From contig NZ_CP019431.1 of the NCBI RefSeq assembly GCF_009866765.1, forward strand, positions 1,116,001-1,180,000: 64,000 nt of DNA. The letters are read 5' to 3'. Made by a program: the position numbers and the translations under genes. Of the stretch, positions 7,167 to 17,226 are shown one piece after another (the first letter of the stretch is position 1; the number at the start of each line of letters is the position of its first letter). The notes beneath the pieces are model-generated. The model had not been told where the DNA came from. It searched no databases and saw only the letters and a list, made by a program, of their open reading frames with translations. This stretch comes from Pseudomonas sp. S35 (lineage in GTDB: Bacteria > Pseudomonadota > Gammaproteobacteria > Pseudomonadales > Pseudomonadaceae).

Positions 7167-8078
7167 ATGAATCCACAAGAGCTGAAGTCCATCCTCTCCC
7201 ACGGTCTGCTGTCTTTCCCGGTGACCGATTTCAACGCCCAGGGTGACTTCCACCAAGCGGGCTATATCAAGCGCCTTGAATGGCTGGCTCCTTACGGCGC
7301 CACCGCGTTGTTCGCCGCAGGCGGCACCGGTGAGTTTTTCTCCCTGGCGGCCAGCGAATATTCCCAAGTGGTAAAGACCGCTGTTGATACTTGCGCCACC
7401 AGCGTGCCGATCCTCGCCGGTGTTGGCGGTTCGACGCGCCAAGCCATCGAATACGCCCAAGAGGCCGAACGCCTGGGCGCCAAAGGCCTGCTGCTGCTGC
7501 CGCACTACCTCACCGAAGCCAGCCAGGACGGCGTTGCCGCCCACGTTGAAGCCGTGTGCAAATCGGTAAAAATCGGTGTGGTGGTCTACAACCGTAATGT
7601 GTGCCGCCTGACCGCACCGCTGTTGGAACGGCTGGCCGAGCGCTGCCCGAACCTGATCGGCTACAAGGACGGCCTGGGTGACATCGAATTGATGGTGTCG
7701 ATCCGCCGCCGTCTGGGCGACCGTTTCAGCTACCTCGGCGGCCTGCCGACTGCAGAGGTTTACGCCGCTGCCTACAAGGCCCTGGGCGTGCCGGTGTACT
7801 CCTCGGCGGTGTTCAACTTCATCCCGAAAACCGCGATGGACTTCTACCACGCCATTGCCAAGGATGATCACGCCACCGTCGCCAAGATCATCGACAACTT
7901 CTTCCTGCCTTACCTGGATATCCGTAACCGCAAGGCCGGGTATGCCGTGAGCATCGTCAAGGCCGGTGCAAAAATCGCCGGCTATGACGCAGGCCCTGTG
8001 CGCACGCCGCTGACCGATCTGCTGCCGGAAGAATACGAAGCCCTGGCCGCGCTGATCGACAAGCAAGGCCCGCAATAA
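7167..8078 (+). CDS. kdgD: 5-dehydro-4-deoxyglucarate dehydratase
   Basis: A 303-residue enzyme of the dihydrodipicolinate-synthase/aldolase superfamily (TIM barrel). It converts 5-keto-4-deoxy-D-glucarate to 2-oxoglutarate semialdehyde, CO2 and water (EC 4.2.1.41). The family motif [11 protein letters not shown] lies near residues 50-60, and the Schiff-base lysine is K167 in IGYKDGLGD. The next gene, a semialdehyde dehydrogenase, uses its product, which separates it from a true DapA. It is the first gene of the operon; the start codon ATG 7167 follows the promoter and operator above. Confidence 0.93.
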   Translation: MNPQELKSILSHGLLSFPVTDFNAQGDFHQAGYIKRLEWLAPYGATALFAAGGTGEFFSLAASEYSQVVKTAVDTCATSVPILAGVGGSTRQAIEYAQEAERLGAKGLLLLPHYLTEASQDGVAAHVEAVCKSVKIGVVVYNRNVCRLTAPLLERLAERCPNLIGYKDGLGDIELMVSIRRRLGDRFSYLGGLPTAEVYAAAYKALGVPVYSSAVFNFIPKTAMDFYHAIAKDDHATVAKIIDNFFLPYLDIRNRKAGYAVSIVKAGAKIAGYDAGPVRTPLTDLLPEEYEALAALIDKQGPQ

Positions 8079-8087
8079 CCCATTAAC

Positions 8088-8115
8088 AAGGCCGCTGAGC
8101 AATCAGCGGCCTTTT
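8088..8115 (+). terminator. Intergenic hairpin with T run inside the kdgD operon
   Basis: aaggccgctga (8088-8098) pairs with tcagcggcctt (8103-8113), followed by TTTT-type sequence. It lies between kdgD and the dehydrogenase gene, so it may reduce but not stop read-through, giving more KdgD than downstream proteins. Confidence 0.7.
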
Positions 8116-8132
8116 GCGTCAGGAGAAGATTC

Positions 8133-9578
8133 GTGTCCCAAGCAAAGCGTTTTGAAAACTACATCAATGGCGAGTGGGTAACCGGCGCCGACTACTGCAC
8201 CAACCTCAATCCTTCGGAGTTGTCTGACGTCATTGGTGAATATGCCAAGGCCGACGTCACCCAAGTCAACGCCGCCATCGACGCTGCCCGCGCCGCATTC
8301 CCGGCCTGGTCGACGTCCGGTATCCAGGCGCGTCACGACGCATTGGATAAAGTCGGCAGTGAAATCCTCGCACGCCGCGAAGAACTCGGCACCCTGCTGG
8401 CTCGGGAAGAGGGCAAGACCCTGCCGGAAGCCATCGGTGAAGTGACCCGCGCCGGTAACATCTTCAAGTTCTTCGCCGGCGAATGCCTGCGCTTGTCCGG
8501 CGACTACGTGCCGTCGGTGCGTCCAGGCGTCAACGTGGAAGTCACCCGCGAAGCGCTCGGTGTGGTCGGCCTGATCACCCCGTGGAACTTCCCGATCGCC
8601 ATTCCTGCGTGGAAAATCGCCCCGGCCCTGGCCTACGGCAACTGCGTAGTGATCAAGCCGGCGGAACTGGTGCCGGGCTGTGCCTGGGCGCTGGCAGAAA
8701 TCATCTCCCGCGCCGGCTTCCCTGCCGGTGTGTTCAACCTGGTGATGGGCAGCGGTCGTGTGGTCGGCGATGTGTTGGTCAACAGCCCGAAAGTCGACGG
8801 CATCAGCTTCACCGGTTCCGTAGGCGTGGGCCGTCAGATCGCGGTCAGCTGCGTGTCGCGCCAGGCCAAAGTGCAGTTGGAGATGGGCGGCAAGAACCCG
8901 CAGATCATCCTTGATGACGCCGACCTCAAGCAGGCCGTCGAACTGTCGGTACAGAGCGCGTTCTACTCCACCGGCCAGCGTTGCACGGCCTCCAGCCGCT
9001 TGATCGTTACTGCCGGGATTCACGACCAGTTCGTCGCGGCGATGGCCGAGCGTATGAAGTCGATCAAAGTCGGCCACGCTCTGAAAAGCGGCACCGACAT
9101 CGGCCCGGTGGTCTCCCAGGCGCAGTTGGACCAGGACCTGAAATACATCGACATCGGCCAGAGCGAAGGTGCGCGGCTGGTCAGCGGTGGCGGTCTGGTG
9201 ACCTGTGACACCGAAGGCTACTACCTGGCGCCGACGCTGTTTGCCGACAGCGAAGCCGCCATGCGTATCAGCCGCGAGGAGATCTTCGGCCCAGTGGCCA
9301 ACGTGGTTCGCGTGGCGGACTACGAGGCGGCGCTGGCGATGGCCAACGACACCGAGTTCGGTCTGTCGGCGGGCATTGCCACCACGTCGTTGAAATACGC
9401 CAACCACTTCAAACGCCATTCCCAGGCTGGGATGGTGATGGTCAACCTGCCGACGGCAGGTGTGGATTACCACGTTCCATTCGGTGGCCGTAAAGGCTCA
9501 TCCTATGGCTCGCGGGAGCAAGGTCGCTATGCACAAGAGTTCTACACCGTGGTGAAAACCAGCTACATCGGTTCGTAA
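8133..9578 (+). CDS. 2-oxoglutarate semialdehyde (2,5-dioxopentanoate) dehydrogenase
   Basis: A 481-residue NAD(P)-dependent aldehyde dehydrogenase. The catalytic apparatus is intact: N152 in TPWNFPIAIP, E250 in LEMGGKNP and nucleophile C284 in GQRCTASSRL. Oxidising 2-oxoglutarate semialdehyde to 2-oxoglutarate (EC 1.2.1.26) completes the glucarate/galactarate route and feeds the TCA cycle. The start is GTG 8133, with AGGAGA at 8121-8126. The specific substrate is inferred from its place directly after kdgD; by sequence alone a succinate-semialdehyde-type enzyme is also possible. Confidence 0.92.
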   Translation: MSQAKRFENYINGEWVTGADYCTNLNPSELSDVIGEYAKADVTQVNAAIDAARAAFPAWSTSGIQARHDALDKVGSEILARREELGTLLAREEGKTLPEAIGEVTRAGNIFKFFAGECLRLSGDYVPSVRPGVNVEVTREALGVVGLITPWNFPIAIPAWKIAPALAYGNCVVIKPAELVPGCAWALAEIISRAGFPAGVFNLVMGSGRVVGDVLVNSPKVDGISFTGSVGVGRQIAVSCVSRQAKVQLEMGGKNPQIILDDADLKQAVELSVQSAFYSTGQRCTASSRLIVTAGIHDQFVAAMAERMKSIKVGHALKSGTDIGPVVSQAQLDQDLKYIDIGQSEGARLVSGGGLVTCDTEGYYLAPTLFADSEAAMRISREEIFGPVANVVRVADYEAALAMANDTEFGLSAGIATTSLKYANHFKRHSQAGMVMVNLPTAGVDYHVPFGGRKGSSYGSREQGRYAQEFYTVVKTSYIGS

Positions 9579-9676
9579 TACGCATCACCCAGTGGGGGCC
9601 GGATGCCTGCCGGTTCCCACAACAAAAACAGAAAACCATTACCCGCAAAAAAAATAATTAGTGGGAGTACATCTAC

Positions 9677-11041
9677 ATGCAAGCGACCAAGCCGACCCAC
9701 GTCCGCTATTTGATCCTGCTCATGCTGTTCCTGGTGACCACGATCAACTACGCCGACCGGGCCACCATCGCCATCGCAGGCTCCAGCCTGCAAAAAGACC
9801 TCGGCATCGACGCGGTCACCCTCGGTTACATCTTCTCTGCATTCGGTTGGGCCTACGTGGCCGGGCAAATCCCCGGCGGCTGGCTGCTGGACCGTTTCGG
9901 CTCGAAAAAAGTCTATGCCTTGAGCATCTTCACCTGGTCACTGTTCACCGTGCTGCAAGGCTATGTCGGTGAGTTCGGTGTCTCCACTGCCGTGGTTGCG
10001 CTGTTTATGCTGCGCTTCATGGTGGGCCTGGCCGAAGCACCATCCTTCCCTGGTAACGCACGGATTGTGGCAGCGTGGTTCCCCACGGCTGAACGCGGTA
10101 CGGCCTCGGCGATCTTCAACTCGGCGCAATACTTCGCCACGGTGCTGTTCGCACCGCTGATGGGCTGGATCGTCTACCGCTTCGGCTGGCAGCACGTGTT
10201 CATCGTGATGGGCGTGATCGGCATCGTGTTCTCGCTGATCTGGCTGAAAGTTATCCACAGCCCGCGCCAGCATCCGATGATCAACGAAGCCGAGTTCAAT
10301 CACATCGCCGCCAATGGCGCGATGGTCGATATGGACCAGGACAAAGGCAAAGGTAAAAAAACTGACGGGCCGAAGTGGGATTACATCCGTCAACTGCTGA
10401 CCAACCGCATGATGCTCGGCGTGTACCTGGGCCAGTACTGCATCAACGGCATCACTTACTTCTTCCTGACCTGGTTCCCGGTGTACCTGGTGCAGGACCG
10501 CGGCATGACCATCCTCAAGGCCGGTTTCATTGCCTCGTTGCCGGCGATCTGCGGGTTTATCGGCGGTGTGCTCGGCGGCGTGATCTCCGACTACCTGCTG
10601 CGCAAGGGCCATTCCCTGACCTTCGCCCGCAAGGCGCCGATCATCGCGGGTCTGTTGGTGTCCAGCAGCATTATTGCGTGCAACTACGTCGATGTTGAAT
10701 GGATGGTGGTGGGCTTCATGGCTTTGGCCTTCTTCGGCAAAGGCGTTGGCGCACTGGGTTGGGCGGTGGTGTCCGACACCTCGCCGAAACAAATCGCCGG
10801 CCTCAGTGGCGGCTTGTTCAACACCTTCGGTAACCTGGCTTCAATCACCACGCCTATCGTGATCGGCTACATCATCAGCACCACCGGCTCGTTCAAATGG
10901 GCCCTGGTGTTCGTCGGCGCGAATGCGCTGGTAGCGGTGTTCAGCTACCTGGTCATCGTCGGCCCGATCAAGCGTGTCGTACTCAAAGAGCCGCCAACCC
11001 AAGGGCCAGCATTGAGCAACCTAACCGAAGCGCATTCCTGA
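9677..11041 (+). CDS. gudP: MFS transporter, D-glucarate/D-galactarate permease type
   Basis: A 454-residue, 12-helix major facilitator of the anion:cation symporter group, with the N-terminal signature [20 protein letters not shown] and the loop motif [14 protein letters not shown] hydrophilic central loop (around residues 190-235; [13 protein letters not shown]) separates the halves. It should import galactarate and/or glucarate by proton symport. It lies between the dehydrogenase and garD in one operon; the 98-bp gap before it holds a small hairpin (about 9593-9620). Confidence 0.9.
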   Translation: MQATKPTHVRYLILLMLFLVTTINYADRATIAIAGSSLQKDLGIDAVTLGYIFSAFGWAYVAGQIPGGWLLDRFGSKKVYALSIFTWSLFTVLQGYVGEFGVSTAVVALFMLRFMVGLAEAPSFPGNARIVAAWFPTAERGTASAIFNSAQYFATVLFAPLMGWIVYRFGWQHVFIVMGVIGIVFSLIWLKVIHSPRQHPMINEAEFNHIAANGAMVDMDQDKGKGKKTDGPKWDYIRQLLTNRMMLGVYLGQYCINGITYFFLTWFPVYLVQDRGMTILKAGFIASLPAICGFIGGVLGGVISDYLLRKGHSLTFARKAPIIAGLLVSSSIIACNYVDVEWMVVGFMALAFFGKGVGALGWAVVSDTSPKQIAGLSGGLFNTFGNLASITTPIVIGYIISTTGSFKWALVFVGANALVAVFSYLVIVGPIKRVVLKEPPTQGPALSNLTEAHS

Positions 11042-11052
11042 GAGGCCCCGTG

Positions 11053-12606
11053 ATGCAGTTGATTGAACATGCCGACTCGCCGCGCTCCATTCGTTTGCAC
11101 GAGCGCGACAACGTAGTGATCGTGGTCAATGACCAGGGCGTACCGGCCGGGACCGAGTTCCCGGACGGCCTGGTGACCGTGGATTTCATCCCCCAGAGCC
11201 ACAAAGTGACCCTGGAAGATATCCCCGAAGGCGGTCAGATTATTCGCTACGGCCAGACCATTGGGTATGCCTTGGCGCCGATTCCGCGCGGCAGTTGGGT
11301 CCAGGAAGATCAACTGCGCATGCCTACCGCGCCGCCGCTGGACAGCTTGCCGCTGTCCACCGACGTGCCGCAAACCCAGGCGCCGCTGGAGGGGTTTACG
11401 TTCGAGGGTTATCGCAACGCTGACGGTACTGTCGGCACGCGCAACATCCTTGGCATCACCACCACGGTGCAGTGCGTGACCGGGGTGCTGGACCATGCGG
11501 TCAAGCGCATCAAGGACGAATTGCTGCCCAAGTACCCCCACGTCGATGACGTGGTGGCACTGACCCACAGCTACGGCTGTGGGGTGGCGATCACCGCGAC
11601 GGATGCCTACATCCCGATCCGCACCGTGCGCAACCTGGCGCGCAACCCAAACCTGGGGGGCGAAGCCTTGGTGATCAGCCTGGGCTGCGAGAAGTTGCAG
11701 GCCGGGCAGGTGATGCACGACAACGACAGCTCCGTCGACCTGAGCGAGCCGTGGTTGTACCGGTTGCAGGATTCCAGCCACGGCTTTACCGAGATGATCG
11801 AGCAGATCATGGAACTGGCCGAAACCCGCTTGAAGAAACTCGACCAGCGCCGCCGTGAAACCGTGCCGGCGTCCGAGTTGATCCTGGGCATGCAGTGCGG
11901 CGGCAGTGATGCGTTTTCCGGCATCACCGCCAACCCCGCGCTGGGCTACGCCTCGGACTTGTTGCTACGGGCCGGGGCGACGGTGATGTTTTCCGAAGTC
12001 ACGGAAGTACGCGATGCCATTTACTTGCTGACATCTCGGGCAGAGACGAAGGAAGTGGCCGAGGAGTTGGTCAGGGAAATGGACTGGTACGACCGTTACC
12101 TGGCCAAGGGCGAAGCGGACCGCAGCGCCAATACCACGCCGGGCAACAAGAAGGGCGGGTTGTCGAATATCGTCGAGAAGTCCTTGGGCTCGATCGTCAA
12201 GTCCGGCAGCAGCGCGATCAACGGCGTGCTGGGCCCGGGCGAGCGCTTCAAGAGCAAGGGCCTGATCTTCTGCGCGACACCGGCCAGTGACTTTGTCTGC
12301 GGCACGCTGCAATTGGCGGCGGGGATGAACCTGCATGTGTTCACCACCGGGCGTGGCACGCCTTACGGGCTGGCGATGGCGCCGGTGGTGAAGGTCTCGA
12401 CCCGTACGGAACTGGCGCAGCGCTGGCCGGACCTCATCGATATCGACGCCGGGCGCATTGCCACCGGGCGCGCGAGCATCGAGGAGTTGGGCTGGGAGTT
12501 GTTCCACTTCTACCTGGACGTGGCCAGCGGCAAGAAGCAGACGTGGGCGGAGCATCACAAGTTGCATAACGACATCACGTTGTTCAACCCAGCGCCGATT
12601 ACCTGA
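11053..12606 (+). CDS. garD: Galactarate dehydratase
   Basis: A 517-residue iron-dependent dehydratase of the UxaA/GarD family. It has a small N-terminal SAF-like domain (about 15-95) and a large C-terminal catalytic domain with conserved segments [37 protein letters not shown] and [19 protein letters not shown]. It removes water from D-galactarate to give 5-keto-4-deoxyglucarate, the KdgD substrate (EC 4.2.1.42). The start is ATG 11053, 11 nt after gudP; a much longer open frame upstream overlaps gudP and is not used. No glucarate dehydratase gene is in this window. Confidence 0.93.
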   Translation: MQLIEHADSPRSIRLHERDNVVIVVNDQGVPAGTEFPDGLVTVDFIPQSHKVTLEDIPEGGQIIRYGQTIGYALAPIPRGSWVQEDQLRMPTAPPLDSLPLSTDVPQTQAPLEGFTFEGYRNADGTVGTRNILGITTTVQCVTGVLDHAVKRIKDELLPKYPHVDDVVALTHSYGCGVAITATDAYIPIRTVRNLARNPNLGGEALVISLGCEKLQAGQVMHDNDSSVDLSEPWLYRLQDSSHGFTEMIEQIMELAETRLKKLDQRRRETVPASELILGMQCGGSDAFSGITANPALGYASDLLLRAGATVMFSEVTEVRDAIYLLTSRAETKEVAEELVREMDWYDRYLAKGEADRSANTTPGNKKGGLSNIVEKSLGSIVKSGSSAINGVLGPGERFKSKGLIFCATPASDFVCGTLQLAAGMNLHVFTTGRGTPYGLAMAPVVKVSTRTELAQRWPDLIDIDAGRIATGRASIEELGWELFHFYLDVASGKKQTWAEHHKLHNDITLFNPAPIT

Positions 12607-12607
12607 T

Positions 12608-12742
12608 TGTGGTGAGCGGGCTTGCCCCGCGCTGGGTGGCGAAGCCGCCCTAAACTCAGGACTTTCAACTCTAACTGAGGGAACTCAGTGCCTGAGATGG
12701 GGCGGCTTCGCCACCCAGCGCGGGGCAAGCCCGCTCACTACA
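12608..12742. repeat. REPIN-like long inverted repeat (gtgagcgggcttgccccgcg type)
   Basis: The left arm (12608-12650) and right arm (12700-12742) are nearly perfect inverted copies over about 43 bp, around a 49-bp spacer that contains a second weak palindrome. Each arm holds the palindromic core gcgggcttgccccgc. The copy at 48377-48472 is of the same family. It starts 2 nt after the garD stop codon. Confidence 0.9.
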
Positions 12743-12819
12743 GGGATCTGGACCAGACTAACTGGGTTGTAGTGGCTTATCATTAGCCACCTAACGACGC
12801 TCACCAAGGTTCTCCCGGC

Positions 12820-13761
12820 ATGCTGGCTATTTTCCTCACCACCCTCACCATCACCGCGCCGGTATTCGCCATGCTGTTCCTAGGTGTGCTGCTCAAGCGC
12901 ATCAACTGGATCAACGACAACTTTATCCACACGGCTTCGTCCCTGGTGTTCAACGTCACCATGCCGGCGCTGCTGTTTCTGGGCATCCTGCATGCCGACT
13001 TGCACTCGGCGCTCAAGCCGGGTTTGCTGATCTATTTTGCCGTCGCCACGCTGGCAAGCTTTGCCCTGGCCTGGGGCTGGGCGATTTTTCGCTGCAAGCG
13101 TGAAGACCGGGGCATCTACACCCAAGGCGCGTTTCGCGGCAATAACGGAGTGATCGGCCTGGCGCTGGCCGCCAGCATGTACGGCGACTACGGTATCTCC
13201 CTCGGCGCGATCCTCGCAGCGCTGGTGATCCTGTTCTACAACACGCTGTCGACCATTGTGCTGGCGATGTACAGCCCGGTGATCAAGTCGGACCCGTGGA
13301 GTGTCTTCAAAAGTGTGGTGGCCAACCCGCTGATCATCAGCGTGATCGTGGCGGCGCCGTTCGCCTACTTTCAGATCGGCCTGCCCGGCTGGTTGGAAAA
13401 GTCCATGCAGTACCTGGCGGACACCACCTTACCGCTGGCGTTGATCTGCATTGGCGGCACGTTGTCCCTGGCGGCGTTGCGCAAGAGCGGCAATATGGCG
13501 CTGAGCGCGAGCTTGATGAAGATGGTCTGGTTACCGGTCGTCGCCACGCTGGGCGCCTGGCTGCTGGGCTTTCGCGGGCCCGAGTTGGGGATTCTGTTCC
13601 TGTACTTCGGCGCACCGACCGCCGCTGCAAGTTTTGTGATGGCCAGGGCGGCCGAGGGCAATCATGAGCTGGCGGCGGCGATTATCGTGATCACCACCTT
13701 GATGGCGGCGGTGACCACGAACATCGGTATTTTCGTGTTGCAGGCGGGCGGCTGGATCTAG
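12820..13761 (+). CDS. AEC-family (auxin efflux carrier) transporter
   Basis: A 313-residue integral membrane protein with about ten hydrophobic helices in two five-helix halves, fitting the AEC/bile-acid-sodium-symporter fold (MLAIFLTTLTITAPVFAMLFLGVLLKR at the start, FRGNNGVIGLALA mid-protein). Bacterial AEC members move small organic anions such as malate or malonate; the substrate here is unknown. A small hairpin (12772-12790) precedes it. It converges with the minus-strand CMD gene, overlapping by 4 bp at the 3' ends. The REPIN separates it from garD, so it is probably not part of that operon. Confidence 0.88.
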   Translation: MLAIFLTTLTITAPVFAMLFLGVLLKRINWINDNFIHTASSLVFNVTMPALLFLGILHADLHSALKPGLLIYFAVATLASFALAWGWAIFRCKREDRGIYTQGAFRGNNGVIGLALAASMYGDYGISLGAILAALVILFYNTLSTIVLAMYSPVIKSDPWSVFKSVVANPLIISVIVAAPFAYFQIGLPGWLEKSMQYLADTTLPLALICIGGTLSLAALRKSGNMALSASLMKMVWLPVVATLGAWLLGFRGPELGILFLYFGAPTAAASFVMARAAEGNHELAAAIIVITTLMAAVTTNIGIFVLQAGGWI

Positions 13762-14138
13762 CCTTCTTTCTGGTAGCTGTCGATCACTTCCTGCGCCGCA
13801 CGAAACGCATCAATCGCCGCCGGCACCCCGGCGTACACCGCGCAATGCAGCAGTGCCTCGCGGATCTCTTCCACGGTGCAGCCATTGTTCAGCGCGCCGC
13901 GCACGTGGCCCTTGAGTTCTTGCGGGCATTTGAGCGCAGTCAGGGCCGCCAGGGTGATCAGGCTGCGCGTCTTCAGCGGCAAACCTTCGCGGTTCCATAC
14001 GCTGCCCCACGCATGTTCGTTAACGAAATCCTGCAGCGGCTGGCTGAAGTCGGTGGCATTGCCCAGTGCGCGGTCGACGAACACATCGCCCATCACCTGG
14101 CGACGCATCTCAACCCCGGGCTTTTTCTGATCGGTCAT
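13758..14138 (-). CDS. Carboxymuconolactone decarboxylase-family protein
   Basis: A 126-residue all-helical protein of the CMD/AhpD-like family. The core reads TRSLITLAALTALKCPQELKGHVRGALNNGCTVEEIREALLHCAVYAGVPAAIDAF in overlapping segments, with a conserved cysteine-histidine (HC, residues about 98-99). It resembles PcaC (4-carboxymuconolactone decarboxylase) in size and in the HCAVYAGVPA motif, but no other protocatechuate genes are nearby, so the substrate is open. The start overlaps the exchanger stop as ATGA, so the two are translationally coupled. Confidence 0.85.
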   Translation of the reverse strand: MTDQKKPGVEMRRQVMGDVFVDRALGNATDFSQPLQDFVNEHAWGSVWNREGLPLKTRSLITLAALTALKCPQELKGHVRGALNNGCTVEEIREALLHCAVYAGVPAAIDAFRAAQEVIDSYQKEG

Positions 14139-15229
14139 TGCGATTCCCTCTTGTGTTGGCGGCGCCAGGCGCGCAGGGAGGTGAACACCAGGAACACCAC
14201 CAGCGCTGGCAGGACGTAATGCAGCATCAATTGTTCAAGCTTGGCGGCCAGGGGCATGCCGGTAGTGAACGACATCACATGCAGCCCGTACGCCAGGTAC
14301 AGCCCCAAGAAGACCAGACCCTCGGCGCGTGTCACGCGGTAACCGGTATAGAACACCGGCAGGCACAACACCACCACGCCGAGCATTACCGGCAGGTCGA
14401 AATCCAGGGCGTTGGGCGACACCGACAAGGGCGATGGCGCCAACAGTGCCGTGAGCCCCAATACGCCCAACAGGTTGAACAGGTTGCTGCCGATCACGTT
14501 GCCCACGGCAATTTCCCGCTCGCCGCGCAGGGCGGCAATCAGCGAGGTGGCCAGGCACGGCAGCGAGGTGCCGACACCGATCAGCGTCAGGCCGATGATG
14601 CGTTCCGACAGGCCCAGGTCGCTGGCCACGTCCACGGCCGCGCCGAGCAACAGGTGGCCGGCCAGCACCAGGATCAGAAAGCCGCCGAGCATCAGCAACA
14701 CGCTGCTCAGCCAGGGCGCCTGGGCCACGGTGTCCAGCGTACGTGGGCGGCGCGAATGGCGGGTCTGGTAGTGCAGCACGCCAAGATAGGCTATCAGTGC
14801 AATCAGCAGCAGCAGGCCATCGACCGGCGTCAGTTCTTCATTGGCCGCCAGGGTAAACACCAACAGGCCGGCGAGAATCATCACCGGGATATCCAGGCGC
14901 ACCAACTGGCGCGAGACCCGCAGGGGAATGATCAACGCGGACAGGCCGAGGGTCACCAGGATGTTGAAGATGCTGCTGCCGATCACGCTGCCCACGGCGA
15001 TATCGGTATTGCCGGCCAGGGTCGCCTGCAGGCTGACGGTCATCTGTGGCGCGCTGCTGCCGAAGGCCACGATGGTCAGGCCGATGATCAATGGCCGTAC
15101 CTTGAGACTGGCCGCGAGGCGCACCGCCGCGCGCACCAAAATTTCGGCGCCGACGATCAGCAGCACAAGGCCGCTGACCAGTTCGAGCAGGCTCCAGGGC
15201 GACAGGGCGGATAATCCAAAAATGGTCAG
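14135..15229 (-). CDS. CaCA-family calcium/sodium antiporter, YrbG-like, with unusual start codon
   Basis: A membrane exchanger of the Ca2+:cation antiporter family, with two inverted repeats carrying GLTIVAFGSSAPQ (first) and GLTLIGVGTSLPCLATS (second), the alpha-repeat ion-binding segments. The first in-frame ATG/GTG/TTG (GTG 15166) would cut into the first helix. The open frame continues upstream to an AGGAGG site, giving TIFGLSALSPWSLLELVSG before it, so the likely start is CTG 15229 (364 residues) or ATT 15223 (362 residues). It is coupled to the CMD gene downstream and lies 11 nt after the RlpA-like gene. Confidence 0.85.
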   Translation of the reverse strand: MTIFGLSALSPWSLLELVSGLVLLIVGAEILVRAAVRLAASLKVRPLIIGLTIVAFGSSAPQMTVSLQATLAGNTDIAVGSVIGSSIFNILVTLGLSALIIPLRVSRQLVRLDIPVMILAGLLVFTLAANEELTPVDGLLLLIALIAYLGVLHYQTRHSRRPRTLDTVAQAPWLSSVLLMLGGFLILVLAGHLLLGAAVDVASDLGLSERIIGLTLIGVGTSLPCLATSLIAALRGEREIAVGNVIGSNLFNLLGVLGLTALLAPSPLSVSPNALDFDLPVMLGVVVLCLPVFYTGYRVTRAEGLVFLGLYLAYGLHVMSFTTGMPLAAKLEQLMLHYVLPALVVFLVFTSLRAWRRQHKRESQ

Positions 15230-15240
15230 AGCCCTCCTGG

Positions 15241-15612
15241 TTAGTTGCTCATGGCCTGCACGCGAACCCGCGCAGTACCGCTGCGCAGCATGCCGAGTTG
15301 CTCGGCGGCTTCGCGGGAAAGATCGATCAGGCGCCCACTGGTATGCGGGCCGCGATCATTGATGCGGACCACGACCCAGTTGTCGTTGTCGAGATTGGTG
15401 ACCTTGACCCGGGTGCCGAACGGCAGTTGCCGGTGGGCGGCGGTCAGGGCGTGCTGGTTGAAGGGTTCACCGCTGGCGGTTTTTTTGCCGTGGTGTCGGG
15501 AGCCGTAATAGGAGGCGGTGCCGGTTTCGTCGTAGCCGTTGGGATTGATGAGGCCGCTGGCGCAGCCGGTCAACAGGGAGAACAGGGCTAAAAGGCCAAG
15601 TAAACGGGTCAT
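15241..15612 (-). CDS. RlpA-like double-psi beta-barrel lipoprotein
   Basis: A 123-residue lipoprotein: short signal peptide and lipobox LLTGC (C17), then a single RlpA-type double-psi beta-barrel ([22 protein letters not shown], then [19 protein letters not shown]). RlpA proteins are outer-membrane lipoproteins; in Pseudomonas the full-length RlpA cleaves naked glycan strands at the septum. This short version lacks the SPOR domain of full RlpA, so it is a paralogue. The catalytic-type aspartate in INDRGP is present. It is first in a minus-strand run with the exchanger and CMD genes. Confidence 0.88.
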   Translation of the reverse strand: MTRLLGLLALFSLLTGCASGLINPNGYDETGTASYYGSRHHGKKTASGEPFNQHALTAAHRQLPFGTRVKVTNLDNDNWVVVRINDRGPHTSGRLIDLSREAAEQLGMLRSGTARVRVQAMSN

Positions 15613-15634
15613 TCAAGGTATCCCCATTATCAAA

Positions 15635-15723
15635 TGTGGGAGGGGGCTTGCCCCCGATAGCGGTGATTCAGTCAAAACATGAGTGACTGACACTGCGCTA
15701 TCGGGGGCAAGCCCCCTCCCACA
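15635..15723. repeat. REPIN-like inverted repeat (tgtgggagggggcttgcccc type)
   Basis: Inverted arms tgtgggagggggcttgcccc...cgatagcg and the complementary cgctatcggggg...caagccccctcccaca flank a spacer with gtgattcagtcaaaac. It lies in the gap between the RlpA-like gene and gatB. Related copies are at 51747, 55059 and 63047. Confidence 0.92.
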
Positions 15724-15770
15724 GGAGGTCCGAGCCGAGCATGAAATCTGGCTTGGACCCTTCACCGCTG

Positions 15771-17216
15771 TCAGCCTTCGAGCTTGCTTTTGAGCAATTC
15801 GTTCACCTGTTGCGGGTTGGCCTTGCCTTTGGAGGCTTTCATGGCCTGGCCGACAAAGAAGCCGAACATCTTGCCGCGCTTGGCTTCGTCTGCCGCACGG
15901 TACTGCTCGACCTGCTCGGCGTTGGCCGCCAGCATTTCATCGAGTACGGCCGAAATCGCGCCGCTGTCGGTGACTTGCTTGAGACCACGTTTCTCGATGA
16001 TCTCGTCAGCACCGCCTTCGCCTGCAGCCATCGCTTCAAACACGGTCTTGGCGATTTTGCCGGAGATGGTGTTGTCCTTGATGCGCAGCAGCATGCCGCC
16101 CAGTTGCTCGGCGGTGACCGGTGCCTCGTCGATTTCCAGGCCCTGCTTGTTCAGCAGGCTGCCCAGCTCAACCATCACCCAGTTGGCCGCCAGCTTGGCG
16201 TCGCCGGCAATGCTCACGACTTTTTCGAAGTAGTCGGCTTGCTCGCGGCTGGAGGCCAATACGCTGGCATCGTAGACCGACAGGCCGAACTGCTCCTGGA
16301 AACGCTCGCGTTTTTGCGGCGGCAATTCCGGCAGGGTGGCGCGGATGTCATCCAGGAACGAGTCTTCGATGACCACCGGCAGCAGGTCTGGATCAGGGAA
16401 GTAACGGTAGTCGTTGGCTTCCTCTTTGCTGCGCATGGCGCGGGTTTCGTCTTTGTTCGGGTCGTACAGGCGGGTTTGCTGGATAACCTTGCCGCCGTCT
16501 TCGATCAGTTCGATCTGGCGACGCACTTCGGTGTTGATCGCCTTCTCGATGAAGCGGAACGAGTTGACGTTCTTGATCTCGCAGCGGGTGCCGTATTCGG
16601 TCTGGCCTTTTGGCCGCACGGATACGTTGCAGTCGCAACGCAGCGAGCCTTCGGCCATGTTGCCGTCGCAGATGCCCAGGTAGCGCACCAGCGCGTGGAT
16701 GGTCTTGACGTAGGCCACGGCTTCCTTGGCGCTGCGCATGTCCGGCTCGGACACGATCTCCAGCAGCGGCGTGCCGGCGCGGTTCAGGTCGATACCGGTG
16801 GCGCCGTTGAACTCTTCATGCAGGCTCTTGCCTGCGTCTTCTTCCAGGTGGGCGCGGGTCACGCCGACACGTTTGATGGTGCCGTCTTCCAGCGGGATGT
16901 CCAGGTAGCCCTTGCCGACGATCGGCAATTCCATCTGGCTGATCTGGTAGCCCTTGGGCAGGTCCGGGTAGAAGTAGTTCTTGCGCGCGAACACGTTGTG
17001 CTGGCCGATCTCGGCGTCAATCGCCAGGCCGAACATCACCGCCATGCGCACCGCTTCCTGGTTCAGCACCGGCAATACGCCGGGCATGCCCAGGTCGACC
17101 AGGCTGGCCTGGGTGTTGGGCTCGGAGCCAAACGTGGTGGCGCTACCGGAGAAAATCTTCGATTGGGTGGCGAGCTGGGTATGAATCTCCAGCCCGATCA
17201 CAACTTCCCATTGCAT
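15771..17216 (-). CDS. gatB: Aspartyl/glutamyl-tRNA amidotransferase subunit B
   Basis: A 481-residue kinase-like subunit of GatCAB. It binds the misacylated tRNA, phosphorylates the acyl group and uses ammonia channelled from GatA to make Asn-tRNA(Asn) or Gln-tRNA(Gln). It starts [15 protein letters not shown] (family signature GLEIH), and carries LPKGYQISQ and [11 protein letters not shown]; the C-terminal YqeY-like tail reads [13 protein letters not shown]. Pseudomonads lacking asparaginyl-tRNA synthetase use this route for Asn-tRNA. It lies 10 nt after gatA. Confidence 0.97.
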   Translation of the reverse strand: MQWEVVIGLEIHTQLATQSKIFSGSATTFGSEPNTQASLVDLGMPGVLPVLNQEAVRMAVMFGLAIDAEIGQHNVFARKNYFYPDLPKGYQISQMELPIVGKGYLDIPLEDGTIKRVGVTRAHLEEDAGKSLHEEFNGATGIDLNRAGTPLLEIVSEPDMRSAKEAVAYVKTIHALVRYLGICDGNMAEGSLRCDCNVSVRPKGQTEYGTRCEIKNVNSFRFIEKAINTEVRRQIELIEDGGKVIQQTRLYDPNKDETRAMRSKEEANDYRYFPDPDLLPVVIEDSFLDDIRATLPELPPQKRERFQEQFGLSVYDASVLASSREQADYFEKVVSIAGDAKLAANWVMVELGSLLNKQGLEIDEAPVTAEQLGGMLLRIKDNTISGKIAKTVFEAMAAGEGGADEIIEKRGLKQVTDSGAISAVLDEMLAANAEQVEQYRAADEAKRGKMFGFFVGQAMKASKGKANPQQVNELLKSKLEG

Positions 17217-17226
17217 AGTGTTCTCC

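Noticed and set aside
7167..8078. Possible DapA (dihydrodipicolinate synthase) instead of KdgD.
   Set aside because: Its operon partners (semialdehyde dehydrogenase, gudP-like transporter, garD) fit the glucarate/galactarate path, not lysine synthesis.
10897..11052. Upstream extension of garD into gudP.
   Set aside because: The extension overlaps gudP by 145 bp and the family start aligns with ATG 11053.
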